Source: Candidatus Minthousia equi
GTDB lineage: Bacteria; Bacteroidota; Bacteroidia; Bacteroidales; Bacteroidaceae
Assembly: GCA_018065125.1 (NCBI GenBank)
Contig: JAGHTY010000066.1
Location: 1 to 47,370, forward strand
Direction of reading: 5' to 3'
DNA length: 47,370 nt
In this document: positions 1-7,408 of the stretch, piece by piece
Position numbering within the stretch: the stretch's first letter is position 1
Layout of the letters: every line of letters begins with the position of its first letter
Notes under the pieces: model-generated
Told to the model about the DNA's origin: nothing
The model's database searches: none
What the model saw: the letters and a program-made list of their open reading frames with translations, nothing else
Program-made: the position numbers and the translations under genes

Positions 1-42
1 GATTATAAAAATTGAAGATATTCATTCGTTTTATATATATAC

Positions 43-76
43 TTTGCTTGTCTTTTAGAAAAAGTGGTTATCTTTG
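43..76 (+). promoter_or_regulatory. Promoter of the toxin-antitoxin pair
   Basis: A TTTG at 43-46 is followed 22 nt later by TATCTTTG at 69-76, which fits the Bacteroidetes -33/-7 consensus (TTTG, 19-21 nt, TAnnTTTG) apart from a spacer one base too long. It lies 44 nt before the antitoxin start, so the pair probably has its own promoter. Confidence 0.6.
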
Positions 77-119
77 CAGTCATAAAGATGTCAATGTGCC
101 ACCATAAATACATAATATT

Positions 120-425
120 ATGCCACAATCAGCAATGACAGTACGTCTCGACTCACAGATGAAGAGTCGTTTTGACGAATTATGCAACAAGTTTGGAATG
201 AGCGCTAACACGGCCATTAACATATTTGTCAATGCCGTTGTTCGCACTCAGAGCATTCCGTTTAACATCTCAACTACAGAAGAAACACCAGGGGCAAGAG
301 CTTTGAAAGCATTTCAAAACATACGTCAGTCTGTAAATCGCAATGAACCCGAGATGACGCTCGAAGAGATTAATGAGGAGATTCGCCAGGCACGTGCAGA
401 ACGTAAAGCAAGGTTAGCAAAATGA
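120..425 (+). CDS. RelB/DinJ-family antitoxin
   Basis: 101-residue protein. The N-terminal half (about residues 6-50) looks like the ribbon-helix-helix DNA-binding region of RelB/DinJ antitoxins: a short beta strand (MTVRLDSQMK), then two helices with the typical GMSANTAINIFVNAVV pattern and the SIPF ending. The C-terminal half is charged (EEINEEIRQARAERKARLAK) and probably wraps the toxin. Its stop overlaps the downstream PIN gene start (ATGA), so the two are co-translated. Antitoxins of this type normally neutralise the partner toxin and repress their own promoter; both roles are inferred here. RelB/DinJ proteins usually pair with RelE/YafQ toxins, so a PIN partner is a mixed pairing. Confidence 0.85.
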   Translation: MPQSAMTVRLDSQMKSRFDELCNKFGMSANTAINIFVNAVVRTQSIPFNISTTEETPGARALKAFQNIRQSVNRNEPEMTLEEINEEIRQARAERKARLAK

Positions 426-826
426 TCTACGCTGTAATAGACACCAATGTTTGGGTTTCTGCCCTTCTCACTCACAATGACACATCCCCCACTGAACGAA
501 TATTTAAACTTTTGTTCAATGGGGAAATTGTTGCTTTATACAACGAGGAGATTATGGCAGAGTATGAAGATGTTCTTTTCCGTAAAAAATTCAAGTTTCC
601 TAAAAAAGATATAGATGAACTTTTGAATTATATCAAGAAAAATGGCATCCACGAAGATAGGACTCCATTTGCCGAGGCCATGCCCGACGAAGATGACAGA
701 GTGTTTCTTGAGATATCCCTCTCGCGAGAGGATTCATTCTTGGTTACTGGTAATCTAAAGCATTATCCAAAACTGCCAGAAGTTGTTACTCCCGCAGAAT
801 TCATTGCCCGTTTTTTCGGAGTATAG
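422..826 (+). CDS. PIN-domain toxin (COG1569-like)
   Basis: 134-residue protein covering one PIN domain. The first acidic residue is in VIDTNVW (residue 7), further acidic residues follow in EEIMAEYEDVL and DEDDRVFLE, and the end carries VTGNLKHYP and TPAEFI. PIN toxins are metal-dependent ribonucleases that cut RNA, often tRNA or rRNA. The position where many PIN proteins have TGD is TGN here; I recall this as common in this subfamily, so it does not by itself suggest loss of function. The gene starts inside the antitoxin stop (ATGA). The RNA target cannot be read from the sequence. Confidence 0.82.
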   Translation: MIYAVIDTNVWVSALLTHNDTSPTERIFKLLFNGEIVALYNEEIMAEYEDVLFRKKFKFPKKDIDELLNYIKKNGIHEDRTPFAEAMPDEDDRVFLEISLSREDSFLVTGNLKHYPKLPEVVTPAEFIARFFGV

Positions 827-836
827 AGATACATAA

Positions 837-866
837 AAAAATGCGAGGATTTCTCCCCGCATTTTT
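837..866. terminator. Bidirectional terminator between toxin and alpha-galactosidase
   Basis: AAAAATGCG (837-845) and CGCATTTTT (858-866) form a 9-bp stem, with A and T runs on the outside so that it can act on both strands. It separates the convergent PIN toxin and alpha-galactosidase genes. Confidence 0.8.
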
Positions 867-872
867 ATTAGT

Positions 873-907
873 CTGTTGTCTGTTGTCCGTTGTCTGTAGT
901 CCGTTAT
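873..907. repeat. Heptamer tandem repeat, family A (reverse orientation)
   Basis: Five consecutive 7-bp units, CTGTTGT, CTGTTGT, CCGTTGT, CTGTAGT, CCGTTAT, directly follow the terminator and run into the stop codon of the alpha-galactosidase gene. They are the reverse complement of the ACAACAG/ACTACAG/ACAACGG units at 3233-3281, 3358-3379 and 6349-6376. Confidence 0.85.
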
Positions 908-3123
908 CATCTCGCTTCTTCCAGATACAGCACTCGGCTGGCAAAAGGAAGGCGCTTGTTCCAATCCAGGTTATGCTCTAAAGGAATGTCAAGGCCATTG
1001 TTCATCAAGAAGGCACCACTGAAGGTTTTACCCTCGAAGCTAAGTGGTGTGTCATCGATACGATTCAACTCGTGCACCCTGTAAGTCTTATTTGGATCAA
1101 GTCCTGCCATAGGAATACGTGGCACGTGCATGTCAACAAAGGTTTCGGTCTTCCACCAATAGAACACGGCACGGTTCTTCTGAGGTGTTACATACATCAA
1201 GCTTGCCACACCCTTGTTTTCGTAAGGCGACTGCAAACGGTAGATGTCACCCAACTGCACAATGTCGCGAATCTGCTTATACTCACTGATGGCATTCTTG
1301 CAAAGGTTCTTTTCTTCCTCGGTCATGTTCTTTGGCTGAATCTCCATACCCAAACGTCCACTCATTGCCACATCAATACGATACTTCATAGGAATGGTAC
1401 GGAATGTTTGATGGTTTGGCGCTGCACTGATATGGCTTGCCATGGCCATGGCAGGGAAGAAATAGCTGGTTCCCCACTGCATGTAAACACGCTGAAGTGC
1501 ATCGGTATTATCACTCACCCAGAACTCATCAAAATAAGGCAACACACCATAATTGGCACGACCGCCACCGCTGGCACATGCCTGAATGGTTAGATCAGGG
1601 TACTTGGCGCGGATGCTTTGGCAAACTGCCTGGAAACCACGATGATACTCAATATAAAGATGACTCTGATTATCCTTAGTAAGATACTGTGAACCGTGGT
1701 TCATCACTGATGCATTGGCATCCCACTTGATGTAATCAATCTCGGGGTATTTGGTCATCAGGGTATCAACCATATCGATTATCAAGCTGCGCACCTCGGG
1801 GTTACCCAAATCCAGCACTACCTGTGTGCCACCACGACCCTGGTTTGGTTCGCGATTGGTAGGTTTAATGATGTATTCAGGATGCTTTTCGTATAGTTCG
1901 CTCACGGTATTTGCCATTTCGGGCTCAATCCAGATACCAAACTTCACGCCGTGCTTGCGTGCACTATCCAGCAATCCATTAATGCCATGAGGCAACTTGC
2001 GGGTATCTACCACCCAATCTCCTAATGAAGATGAGTCGTTGTTACGAGGATACTTGGCACCAAACCAGCCATCATCCATAACAAACAGTTCACCACCCAT
2101 GCTGGCAATATCGGCCATCATCTGATCCATGCCTGCCTCGTTGATATCAAAGTAAACACCTTCCCAGCTGTTCAGCAAGATCTTGCGAAGCTTGTCGCCA
2201 TGTGCCAGCTTGTATTTGCGAGCCCAGTTGTGAAAGTTACGGCTCACACCACTCATACCCTCGTGGCTATAGGTAAGTGCCAGAACGGGTGTGGTAAACA
2301 CCTCGTATCTTTTAAGGTGATAGGCAGAATTTTCCTCGTTGATGCCTGCCAGGAACCAGTGGTAATCTTCATCACCGGTATCGAAACGCAGCTTGAAATT
2401 ACCGCTGTAGCAAAGTGCAGCACCGATTACACGACCGCTGTTCTCCTGCCCTTTTCCATCGAGCGAAATCATTACCTCGGCATGTGAGGTGTGTGAGTTA
2501 CGAACGCCATCCTTGTTCTTAATCACCAACATGCCACGTTCAAGAGGTTCCTCGATTACACGCCCTTCATTAGCCCAGCTACCAGCCAGATGACTTACAT
2601 GAACATTACCCACACGAATAGGCAAACCACCTGATGCAAACTGGTTTAGGGTAACAATGCCTTTTTCCTCGTGGCTCATATCTGTCCATGTTTCAATAAT
2701 CTCCTTATCAGGGTATGTGCGATAGTTCACATTCACGGTGAAAGGATAAACCTTGTCCTTCAGGCGAATGGTAGTAACCTTTGAGCCATTTACGCTATTT
2801 ACCTTGCTGCTCACATCCTCTACCTGCATCTGCAGTGTCATGTTACCATCTGCATGCACCACAGCCAAAGCGGTTTCGGCAACTGTTTCCATGCCATAGA
2901 CAGGATAAGCCTTACGCTTGCTGGCTCCTGCCGAAAGCATACTTTCTAACTCGGATTCGTTAAGTTTGTCGCCATAATAAGCACAGGTAAGGTCGCCTCC
3001 CTTAGGTGCTTGCAACACCAACGAAGTGGTGGAAGTAGAGATGTGCACATTCTGTGCTTGTACTGGCATGCCTGCTGCCAAACACAGCATCAGCACCATG
3101 GCTTTCTGAATGATTCTTTTCAT
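907..3123 (-). CDS. Secreted GH36 alpha-galactosidase
   Basis: 738-residue protein with an N-terminal signal peptide (residues 1-23, cleavage after VQA). It hydrolyses terminal alpha-1,6-galactose from raffinose-type sugars or galactomannan. The GH36 layout is complete: N-terminal beta-sandwich (about 25-300), a TIM barrel with VMDDGWFG (about 348-354) and WIEPEM (about 398-403), the nucleophile Asp468 in YIKWDAN, the acid/base Asp538 in WVSDNTD, and a C-terminal beta domain. Length is normal for the family. A well-formed promoter lies about 33 bp upstream. The gene stands alone; no transporter or SusCD pair is in the window. Exact substrate is not determinable. Confidence 0.93.
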   Translation of the reverse strand: MKRIIQKAMVLMLCLAAGMPVQAQNVHISTSTTSLVLQAPKGGDLTCAYYGDKLNESELESMLSAGASKRKAYPVYGMETVAETALAVVHADGNMTLQMQVEDVSSKVNSVNGSKVTTIRLKDKVYPFTVNVNYRTYPDKEIIETWTDMSHEEKGIVTLNQFASGGLPIRVGNVHVSHLAGSWANEGRVIEEPLERGMLVIKNKDGVRNSHTSHAEVMISLDGKGQENSGRVIGAALCYSGNFKLRFDTGDEDYHWFLAGINEENSAYHLKRYEVFTTPVLALTYSHEGMSGVSRNFHNWARKYKLAHGDKLRKILLNSWEGVYFDINEAGMDQMMADIASMGGELFVMDDGWFGAKYPRNNDSSSLGDWVVDTRKLPHGINGLLDSARKHGVKFGIWIEPEMANTVSELYEKHPEYIIKPTNREPNQGRGGTQVVLDLGNPEVRSLIIDMVDTLMTKYPEIDYIKWDANASVMNHGSQYLTKDNQSHLYIEYHRGFQAVCQSIRAKYPDLTIQACASGGGRANYGVLPYFDEFWVSDNTDALQRVYMQWGTSYFFPAMAMASHISAAPNHQTFRTIPMKYRIDVAMSGRLGMEIQPKNMTEEEKNLCKNAISEYKQIRDIVQLGDIYRLQSPYENKGVASLMYVTPQKNRAVFYWWKTETFVDMHVPRIPMAGLDPNKTYRVHELNRIDDTPLSFEGKTFSGAFLMNNGLDIPLEHNLDWNKRLPFASRVLYLEEAR

Positions 3124-3155
3124 GATATCTTATTTTATTTAGTTTTATTGCCTTA

Positions 3156-3186
3156 CAAAGATAACACATTATAAAATAGAGGCAAA
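3156..3186 (-). promoter_or_regulatory. Promoter of the alpha-galactosidase gene
   Basis: On the minus strand a TTTG (3183-3186) is followed by 19 nt and TATCTTTG (3156-3163), a full match to the Bacteroidetes vegetative promoter. The start codon is at 3123, giving a leader of roughly 25-30 nt. Confidence 0.75.
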
Positions 3187-3232
3187 ACTTTTGAAGGAAT
3201 TGAGCAAGGAATGGGCAAAATAGTATCATTGG

Positions 3233-3281
3233 ACAACAGACAACAGACAACAGACTACGGACTACAGACAACAGACAACGG
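3233..3281. repeat. Heptamer tandem repeat, family A (seven units)
   Basis: Seven exact-length 7-bp units in a row: ACAACAG three times, ACTACGG, ACTACAG, ACAACAG, ACAACGG. Only positions 3 and 6 of the unit vary (A or T; A or G). Related arrays are at 873-907 (reversed), 3358-3379 and 6349-6376. Confidence 0.92.
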
Positions 3282-3332
3282 ACAAAATTGGTCTGAGACG
3301 AGAGCAGAGCCAAACTTGTTTGAGCTATGCCG

Positions 3333-3370
3333 AGACGATGGCCAATTTGGGCGAAGCCAACAGACAACGG
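3333..3370. repeat. Left arm of 38-bp inverted repeat flanking uvrA
   Basis: The 38 bp here match the reverse complement of 6410-6447 with a single mismatch. The core reads CAATTTGGGCGAAGCCAAC and runs into heptamer units (AGACAACGG). The two arms lie on either side of uvrA. Confidence 0.88.
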
Positions 3371-3420
3371 ACTACAGACTTTGCGTCTCTGCGTCTATGA
3401 CTTCGTCCAAGGCGACCACT

Positions 3421-3444
3421 CGTTGACTTGTTGACTCGTTGACT
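3421..3444. repeat. Octamer tandem repeat, family B (three units)
   Basis: CGTTGACT, TGTTGACT, CGTTGACT are three perfect-length 8-bp units followed by a T run. The same alternating C/T-GTTGACT array, with four units, is found 42 kb away at 45564-45595. Confidence 0.9.
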
Positions 3445-3449
3445 TTTTT

Positions 3450-3483
3450 AACTTTTAAACCTTTAAACTTTTAAACCTTTACT
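3450..3483. repeat. Octamer repeat, family C (AAACCTTT type)
   Basis: An AT-rich array alternating CTTTTAAA and CCTTTAAA units with an 8-bp period. Its reverse complement (GGTTTAAA type) occurs at 45468-45519 and, in shorter form, at 6323-6348. It sits just upstream of the presumed uvrA promoter. Confidence 0.75.
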
Positions 3484-3520
3484 TTTTTCACTATCTTCGC
3501 AGTTTGAAATAATTGAATCG

Positions 3521-6313
3521 ATGGCAAAGACTGACTTTATACGTATTAGAGGTGCCAAGGTGAATAACCTGAAGAACATCTCGGTGGATATTCCACGAAA
3601 TAAGTTTGTGGTGATTACAGGACTTTCGGGCTCGGGAAAATCATCACTGGCATTCGATACACTGTATGCCGAAGGCCAACGACGCTATGTGGAAAGTCTT
3701 TCAAGCTATGCACGCCAGTTCCTTGGCAGATTGAGCAAACCCGAGTGCGACTTTATCGAGGGTATTCCTCCTGCCATTGCCATTGAACAGAAAGTAAGCA
3801 GCAGAAACCCACGTTCTACCGTAGGAACCTCTACCGAAATCTATGAATATCTGCGCCTGCTATATGCCCGAATTGGAAAGACCTACTCACCCATCAGCGG
3901 AGCTTTGGTAAAGCGTCACACCACTGCCGACCTGATAGAATGCCTGCAGCAGTATGCCGCAGGAACACGCTATCTGGTACTGGCACCTATTCACCTTCAG
4001 GAAGGACGCACATTGCAAAAACAACTGGAAATAGACCTACAGCAAGGCTTTGCACGAATTGAGGTTAAGGGCGAGGTGATGCGCATAGAGGATTATCTGC
4101 AAGAAAACAAAACCGATGTTCTGAGTGCCGAAGGGGTGTATCTGGTAGTATCGCGACTTAGCATCGACATGGGAAAAGAAGGTCTTAGCAGATTGGAAGA
4201 TGCTGCAGAAACGGCTTTCTTTGAAGGACATGGAACCTGTGTGCTGCGCATTCTGCCTGCTGGCATTACACATGAATTCTCTACACGCTTTGAAGCCGAT
4301 GGCATGACTTTTGAAGAACCATCCGACCAGATGTTCTCGTTCAATTCTCCTATGGGTGCCTGCCCTACTTGTGAAGGATTTGGCAAGATCATGGGTATTG
4401 ACGAAGGACTGGTTATCCCCGACCGTTCGCTGAGTGTTCACGATGGTGCAGTGGTTTGCTGGCGTGGTGACAAGATGGGTGAATGGCTGAAATACTTCAT
4501 CCGACAAACCGTAAATTATCAGTTCGACATCTTCAAACCTTACTATGACCTGAACCGCGACGAGCTAAACCTGCTGTGGCATGGAACATGGAAAGGCAAG
4601 CAGGTTACTGATTGCTGCATAGATGCTTTCTTTGATTTCGTAAAAGAGAATCAATACAAGATTCAGTATCGTGTGATGATGGCACGCTACCGCGGAAAAA
4701 CCGTGTGTCCTACCTGCTATGGCACCCGCTTGAAACAGGAGGCTACCTATGTAAAGATTGACGGACGAAGCATTACCGACCTAGTAGAACTGCCAATATA
4801 CGAGTTGAAACGCTTCTTTGACAATCTGCAACTAGATGAGCATGAAGCACAAATTGCCAAACGTTTGCTGACTGAAATCAACAGCAGAATACAATTCCTT
4901 TGTGATGTAGGCTTGCAGTACCTTACTCTTAACCGACTGAGCAACAGTCTTTCGGGCGGCGAGAGCCAGCGCATCAACCTGGCAACTTCCTTAGGCAGCA
5001 GCCTGGTAGGAAGTCTTTATATTCTTGACGAACCAAGCATTGGTCTTCATAGCCGAGACACCGACAAACTGGTAAAAGTGCTAAGGCAGTTGCAGCAACT
5101 GGGTAACACCGTTGTGGTGGTAGAGCATGATGAAGACATCATCCGCAAAGCCGACTATATTATTGATATAGGTCCTAATGCCGGACGACTGGGTGGTGAA
5201 ATTGTTTACGAAGGAGACATGAGCGACTTGCAGAAGGATTCGGACAGCTATACCGTGCGTTATCTTCTGGGAGAAGAGGAAATAGAAGTTCCTACCTCAC
5301 GACGTCCCTGGAACAAGAGTATTACCGTGAAAGGTGCGCGCCAGAACAATCTGAAAGGCATTAACGTGCAATTTCCCCTGAACACCATGACTGTGGTTAC
5401 GGGTGTGAGTGGTAGCGGAAAGAGTACCCTGGTGCGTGATATTCTGTATCTAGCACTGAAGCGGCACTTTGGCGACACCTGCGACCGACCTGGCGAACAT
5501 ACTGGCCTTGAAGGCGATATGGATCAGATAGGTACTGTAGAAATGGTAGACCAGAACCCTATTGGCAAAAGTACCCGAAGCAATCCTGTTACCTACCTGA
5601 AGGCATATGATGAAATAAGGAAGTTGATGGCAGCACAGCCTCTGAGCGAACAGATGGGCTTTACACCTGCACACTTCTCGTTCAACACCGAAGGTGGACG
5701 CTGCGAGGAATGTAAGGGAGAAGGTACTACTACCGTAGAGATGCAGTTCATGGCCGACCTAGTACTGGAATGCGAAAGCTGCCATGGACACCGCTTTAAG
5801 GATGAAATTCTGGAAGTTCGTTTCCATGGACAGAACATCTACGACATTCTGAACATGACTGTAAACCAGGCAATAGAATTCTTTACCGAACATAAGCAGA
5901 AAAGAATCTGCCATTTACTGAAGCCTCTGCAGGATGTGGGATTGGGATATATAAAATTAGGACAGAGCAGCAGCACCTTGTCGGGTGGTGAAAACCAGCG
6001 CGTAAAACTGGCCTATTACCTAAGTCAAGATAGAAAGAATCACACCTTATTTATATTTGACGAGCCAACTACCGGATTGCATTTCCATGATATCAAACGT
6101 TTGATGAAGGCATTTGATGCTCTTATTGAACGTGGACACAGCATTTTGGTAATTGAACACAACATGGATGTGATTAAGTGTGCCGACTGGGTGATTGACC
6201 TTGGTCCTGATGGTGGAGACAAGGGAGGAAACCTGGTAGCAGCAGGCACACCCGAAACCATTGCTCAATGTGAGAATAGTTTCACGGGAGCATTCCTGAA
6301 GACAAAACTGTAG
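3521..6313 (+). CDS. uvrA: Excinuclease ABC subunit A (UvrA)
   Basis: 930-residue damage-recognition ATPase of nucleotide excision repair; it works as a dimer, loads UvrB on lesions and then leaves. Two ABC modules are intact. The first has Walker [10 protein letters not shown] (about residues 34-42), signature LSGGESQR and Walker [13 protein letters not shown]. The second has GVSGSGKST, signature LSGGENQR and [15 protein letters not shown]. Zinc-binding CxxC pairs are present (CPTCEGFG and [16 protein letters not shown] and CESCHGHR). Length is normal. The gene is a single transcription unit between two repeat-rich intergenic regions and converges on the nucleotidyltransferase gene. Some Bacteroidales carry more than one UvrA, so a paralogue elsewhere is possible. 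Confidence 0.95.
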   Translation: MAKTDFIRIRGAKVNNLKNISVDIPRNKFVVITGLSGSGKSSLAFDTLYAEGQRRYVESLSSYARQFLGRLSKPECDFIEGIPPAIAIEQKVSSRNPRSTVGTSTEIYEYLRLLYARIGKTYSPISGALVKRHTTADLIECLQQYAAGTRYLVLAPIHLQEGRTLQKQLEIDLQQGFARIEVKGEVMRIEDYLQENKTDVLSAEGVYLVVSRLSIDMGKEGLSRLEDAAETAFFEGHGTCVLRILPAGITHEFSTRFEADGMTFEEPSDQMFSFNSPMGACPTCEGFGKIMGIDEGLVIPDRSLSVHDGAVVCWRGDKMGEWLKYFIRQTVNYQFDIFKPYYDLNRDELNLLWHGTWKGKQVTDCCIDAFFDFVKENQYKIQYRVMMARYRGKTVCPTCYGTRLKQEATYVKIDGRSITDLVELPIYELKRFFDNLQLDEHEAQIAKRLLTEINSRIQFLCDVGLQYLTLNRLSNSLSGGESQRINLATSLGSSLVGSLYILDEPSIGLHSRDTDKLVKVLRQLQQLGNTVVVVEHDEDIIRKADYIIDIGPNAGRLGGEIVYEGDMSDLQKDSDSYTVRYLLGEEEIEVPTSRRPWNKSITVKGARQNNLKGINVQFPLNTMTVVTGVSGSGKSTLVRDILYLALKRHFGDTCDRPGEHTGLEGDMDQIGTVEMVDQNPIGKSTRSNPVTYLKAYDEIRKLMAAQPLSEQMGFTPAHFSFNTEGGRCEECKGEGTTTVEMQFMADLVLECESCHGHRFKDEILEVRFHGQNIYDILNMTVNQAIEFFTEHKQKRICHLLKPLQDVGLGYIKLGQSSSTLSGGENQRVKLAYYLSQDRKNHTLFIFDEPTTGLHFHDIKRLMKAFDALIERGHSILVIEHNMDVIKCADWVIDLGPDGGDKGGNLVAAGTPETIAQCENSFTGAFLKTKL

Positions 6314-6322
6314 AGTCGCTTC

Positions 6323-6348
6323 GGTTTAAGAGGTTTAAGGGGTTAAGG
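6323..6348. repeat. Short family C array (GGTTTAAG type)
   Basis: Just after the uvrA stop, GGTTTAAG, AGGTTTAA, GGGGTTAA form about three degenerate 8-9-bp units. They lead directly into the heptamer array at 6349, the same kind of mixed arrangement seen at 3.2-3.5 kb and 45.5 kb. Confidence 0.65.
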
Positions 6349-6376
6349 ACAACTGACTACAGACAACAGACAACGG
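6349..6376. repeat. Heptamer tandem repeat, family A (four units)
   Basis: ACAACTG, ACTACAG, ACAACAG, ACAACGG: four 7-bp units of the same family as 3233-3281. The last units form the left arm of the hairpin at 6364-6422. Confidence 0.88.
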
Positions 6377-6422
6377 TCTGCGCTACGCGCTTGTCATCCG
6401 CAAAGAAGACCGTTGTCTGTTG
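6364..6422. terminator. Hairpin between convergent uvrA and nucleotidyltransferase genes
   Basis: CAACAGACAACGGTCT (6364-6379) and AGACCGTTGTCTGTTG (6407-6422) are perfect reverse complements (16 bp) separated by 27 nt. The stem is built from heptamer units. Lying between two convergent genes, it could stop transcription from both sides, although there is no T run directly after either arm, so the terminator role is inference. Confidence 0.55.
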
Positions 6423-6447
6423 GCTTCGCCCAAATTGTCCATCGTCT
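6410..6447. repeat. Right arm of 38-bp inverted repeat flanking uvrA
   Basis: Reverse complement of 3333-3370 with one mismatch. It overlaps the right arm of the local hairpin and ends 5 bp before the stop codon of the nucleotidyltransferase gene. Confidence 0.88.
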
Positions 6448-6451
6448 ATAA

Positions 6452-7372
6452 TTAGAACAGTTTTTCTGGATATTCACCAGCCTCAACCAAAGACTGAATG
6501 CGAGCAACTGTTTCTGGACGATCCTCGGCATAGGTTACGCCAAACCACTTAGAGGTTGTATCCAATACTTTGCAGGTAGCAGTACCTTCGGTAATCAGTT
6601 TGTTAACCATCAAAGGAATAAAGAACTCTGACTTCAGGTTCTCCATGTTCTTTGGATCAGACAGGAACTCCTTGAAATAGGCCTCACTATATTCGAAATA
6701 ATCTGGAGTAAAGCCCCACATATTCATACTTACAGGAGTATTGTCATCCACATTGATCCACTCGCCATCTTCCTTGTTGTCCTTGCGGTAGGCTACCTTA
6801 CCCTCTACACGAGCAATCTTGGTACACTCTACACAGGTAGTAAGGTTACCATTCTCGTCTTTTGAGCAAATACCACGGCTAACGGTACCATTCTCTGACA
6901 AGGTGTTTGCAACACGGAAACCAACCATGGCATACTGACCCTTGGCATCATCTGGCAACTCGCTCAGATACTTACCAATTACCATGAAAGCATCACGGTT
7001 ATAGAAATCATCGCAGTTGATTACACAGAAAGGTTCCTTGATAACATCCTTACCCATCAATACGGCATGGTTAGTACCCCATGGTTTAACACGACCTTCT
7101 GGACAACTAAAACCTTCTGGCAAAGCATCAATACTCTGGAAACAAAGTTCGCAAGCTACCTTACCTTCGTATTTTGCCAAAATCTGAGTGCGGAATTGCT
7201 CTTCGAAATCCTTACGGATAACCCATACAATCTTGCCAAATCCAGCACGGATGGCATCAAAGATTGAATAATCCATAATGGTCTCGCCATTTGGGCCCAG
7301 ACCATCTAACTGCTTCAAGCCACCATAGCGGCTTCCCATTCCTGCAGCAAGGAGAAATAATGTAGGTTTCAT
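6452..7372 (-). CDS. Sugar-phosphate nucleotidyltransferase family protein
   Basis: 306-residue protein of the NTP-transferase (GT-A-like) fold. The N-terminal nucleotide-binding loop is LAAGMGSRYGGLKQLDGLGP (residues 8-27), followed by ETIMDYSIFDA; the metal-binding centre is probably INCDDFY (about 119-125), which replaces the usual D-D motif region. Such enzymes join a nucleotide to a sugar phosphate, but the sugar is not evident and no C-terminal hexapeptide repeat is seen. It is 36 bp downstream of tamL on the same strand, so it may be the last gene of a tamB-tamL transcript. Glucose-1-phosphate uridylyl- or thymidylyltransferase activity is only a guess. Confidence 0.82.
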   Translation of the reverse strand: MKPTLFLLAAGMGSRYGGLKQLDGLGPNGETIMDYSIFDAIRAGFGKIVWVIRKDFEEQFRTQILAKYEGKVACELCFQSIDALPEGFSCPEGRVKPWGTNHAVLMGKDVIKEPFCVINCDDFYNRDAFMVIGKYLSELPDDAKGQYAMVGFRVANTLSENGTVSRGICSKDENGNLTTCVECTKIARVEGKVAYRKDNKEDGEWINVDDNTPVSMNMWGFTPDYFEYSEAYFKEFLSDPKNMENLKSEFFIPLMVNKLITEGTATCKVLDTTSKWFGVTYAEDRPETVARIQSLVEAGEYPEKLF

Positions 7373-7408
7373 AATTCTTTAATATTTATAGTTTTTCAAT
7401 TCTCTTAT

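Larger units (their letters stand above)
3124..3520. other. 397-bp intergenic region with several short-repeat arrays
   Basis: This gap between the divergent alpha-galactosidase and uvrA genes holds no convincing gene. It contains the alpha-galactosidase promoter, a heptamer array (3233-3281), an unexplained 70-bp spacer that includes one arm of a 38-bp inverted repeat (3333-3370), a second short heptamer array (3358-3379), reversed ACGCAAAG-like units (about 3378-3397), three CGTTGACT-type octamers (3421-3444), an AT-rich AAACCTTT array (about 3450-3483), and a TATCTTCG box (3492-3499) that may be the uvrA -7 element. Confidence 0.8.

Noticed and set aside
427-830. PIN toxin inactive because TGD is TGN
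   Set aside because: As far as I recall the TGN form is common in this PIN subfamily and the other acidic positions are kept, so I did not call a broken gene.
3002-3367. 121-codon minus-strand open frame across the alpha-galactosidase start and repeat region
   Set aside because: It overlaps the signal-peptide end of the alpha-galactosidase gene and the rest is translated heptamer repeat; no leader or family resemblance supports it.
873-3379. Heptamer arrays as a CRISPR array
   Set aside because: The units are 7 bp with no spacers and no cas genes are in the window; the structure is a simple tandem repeat.
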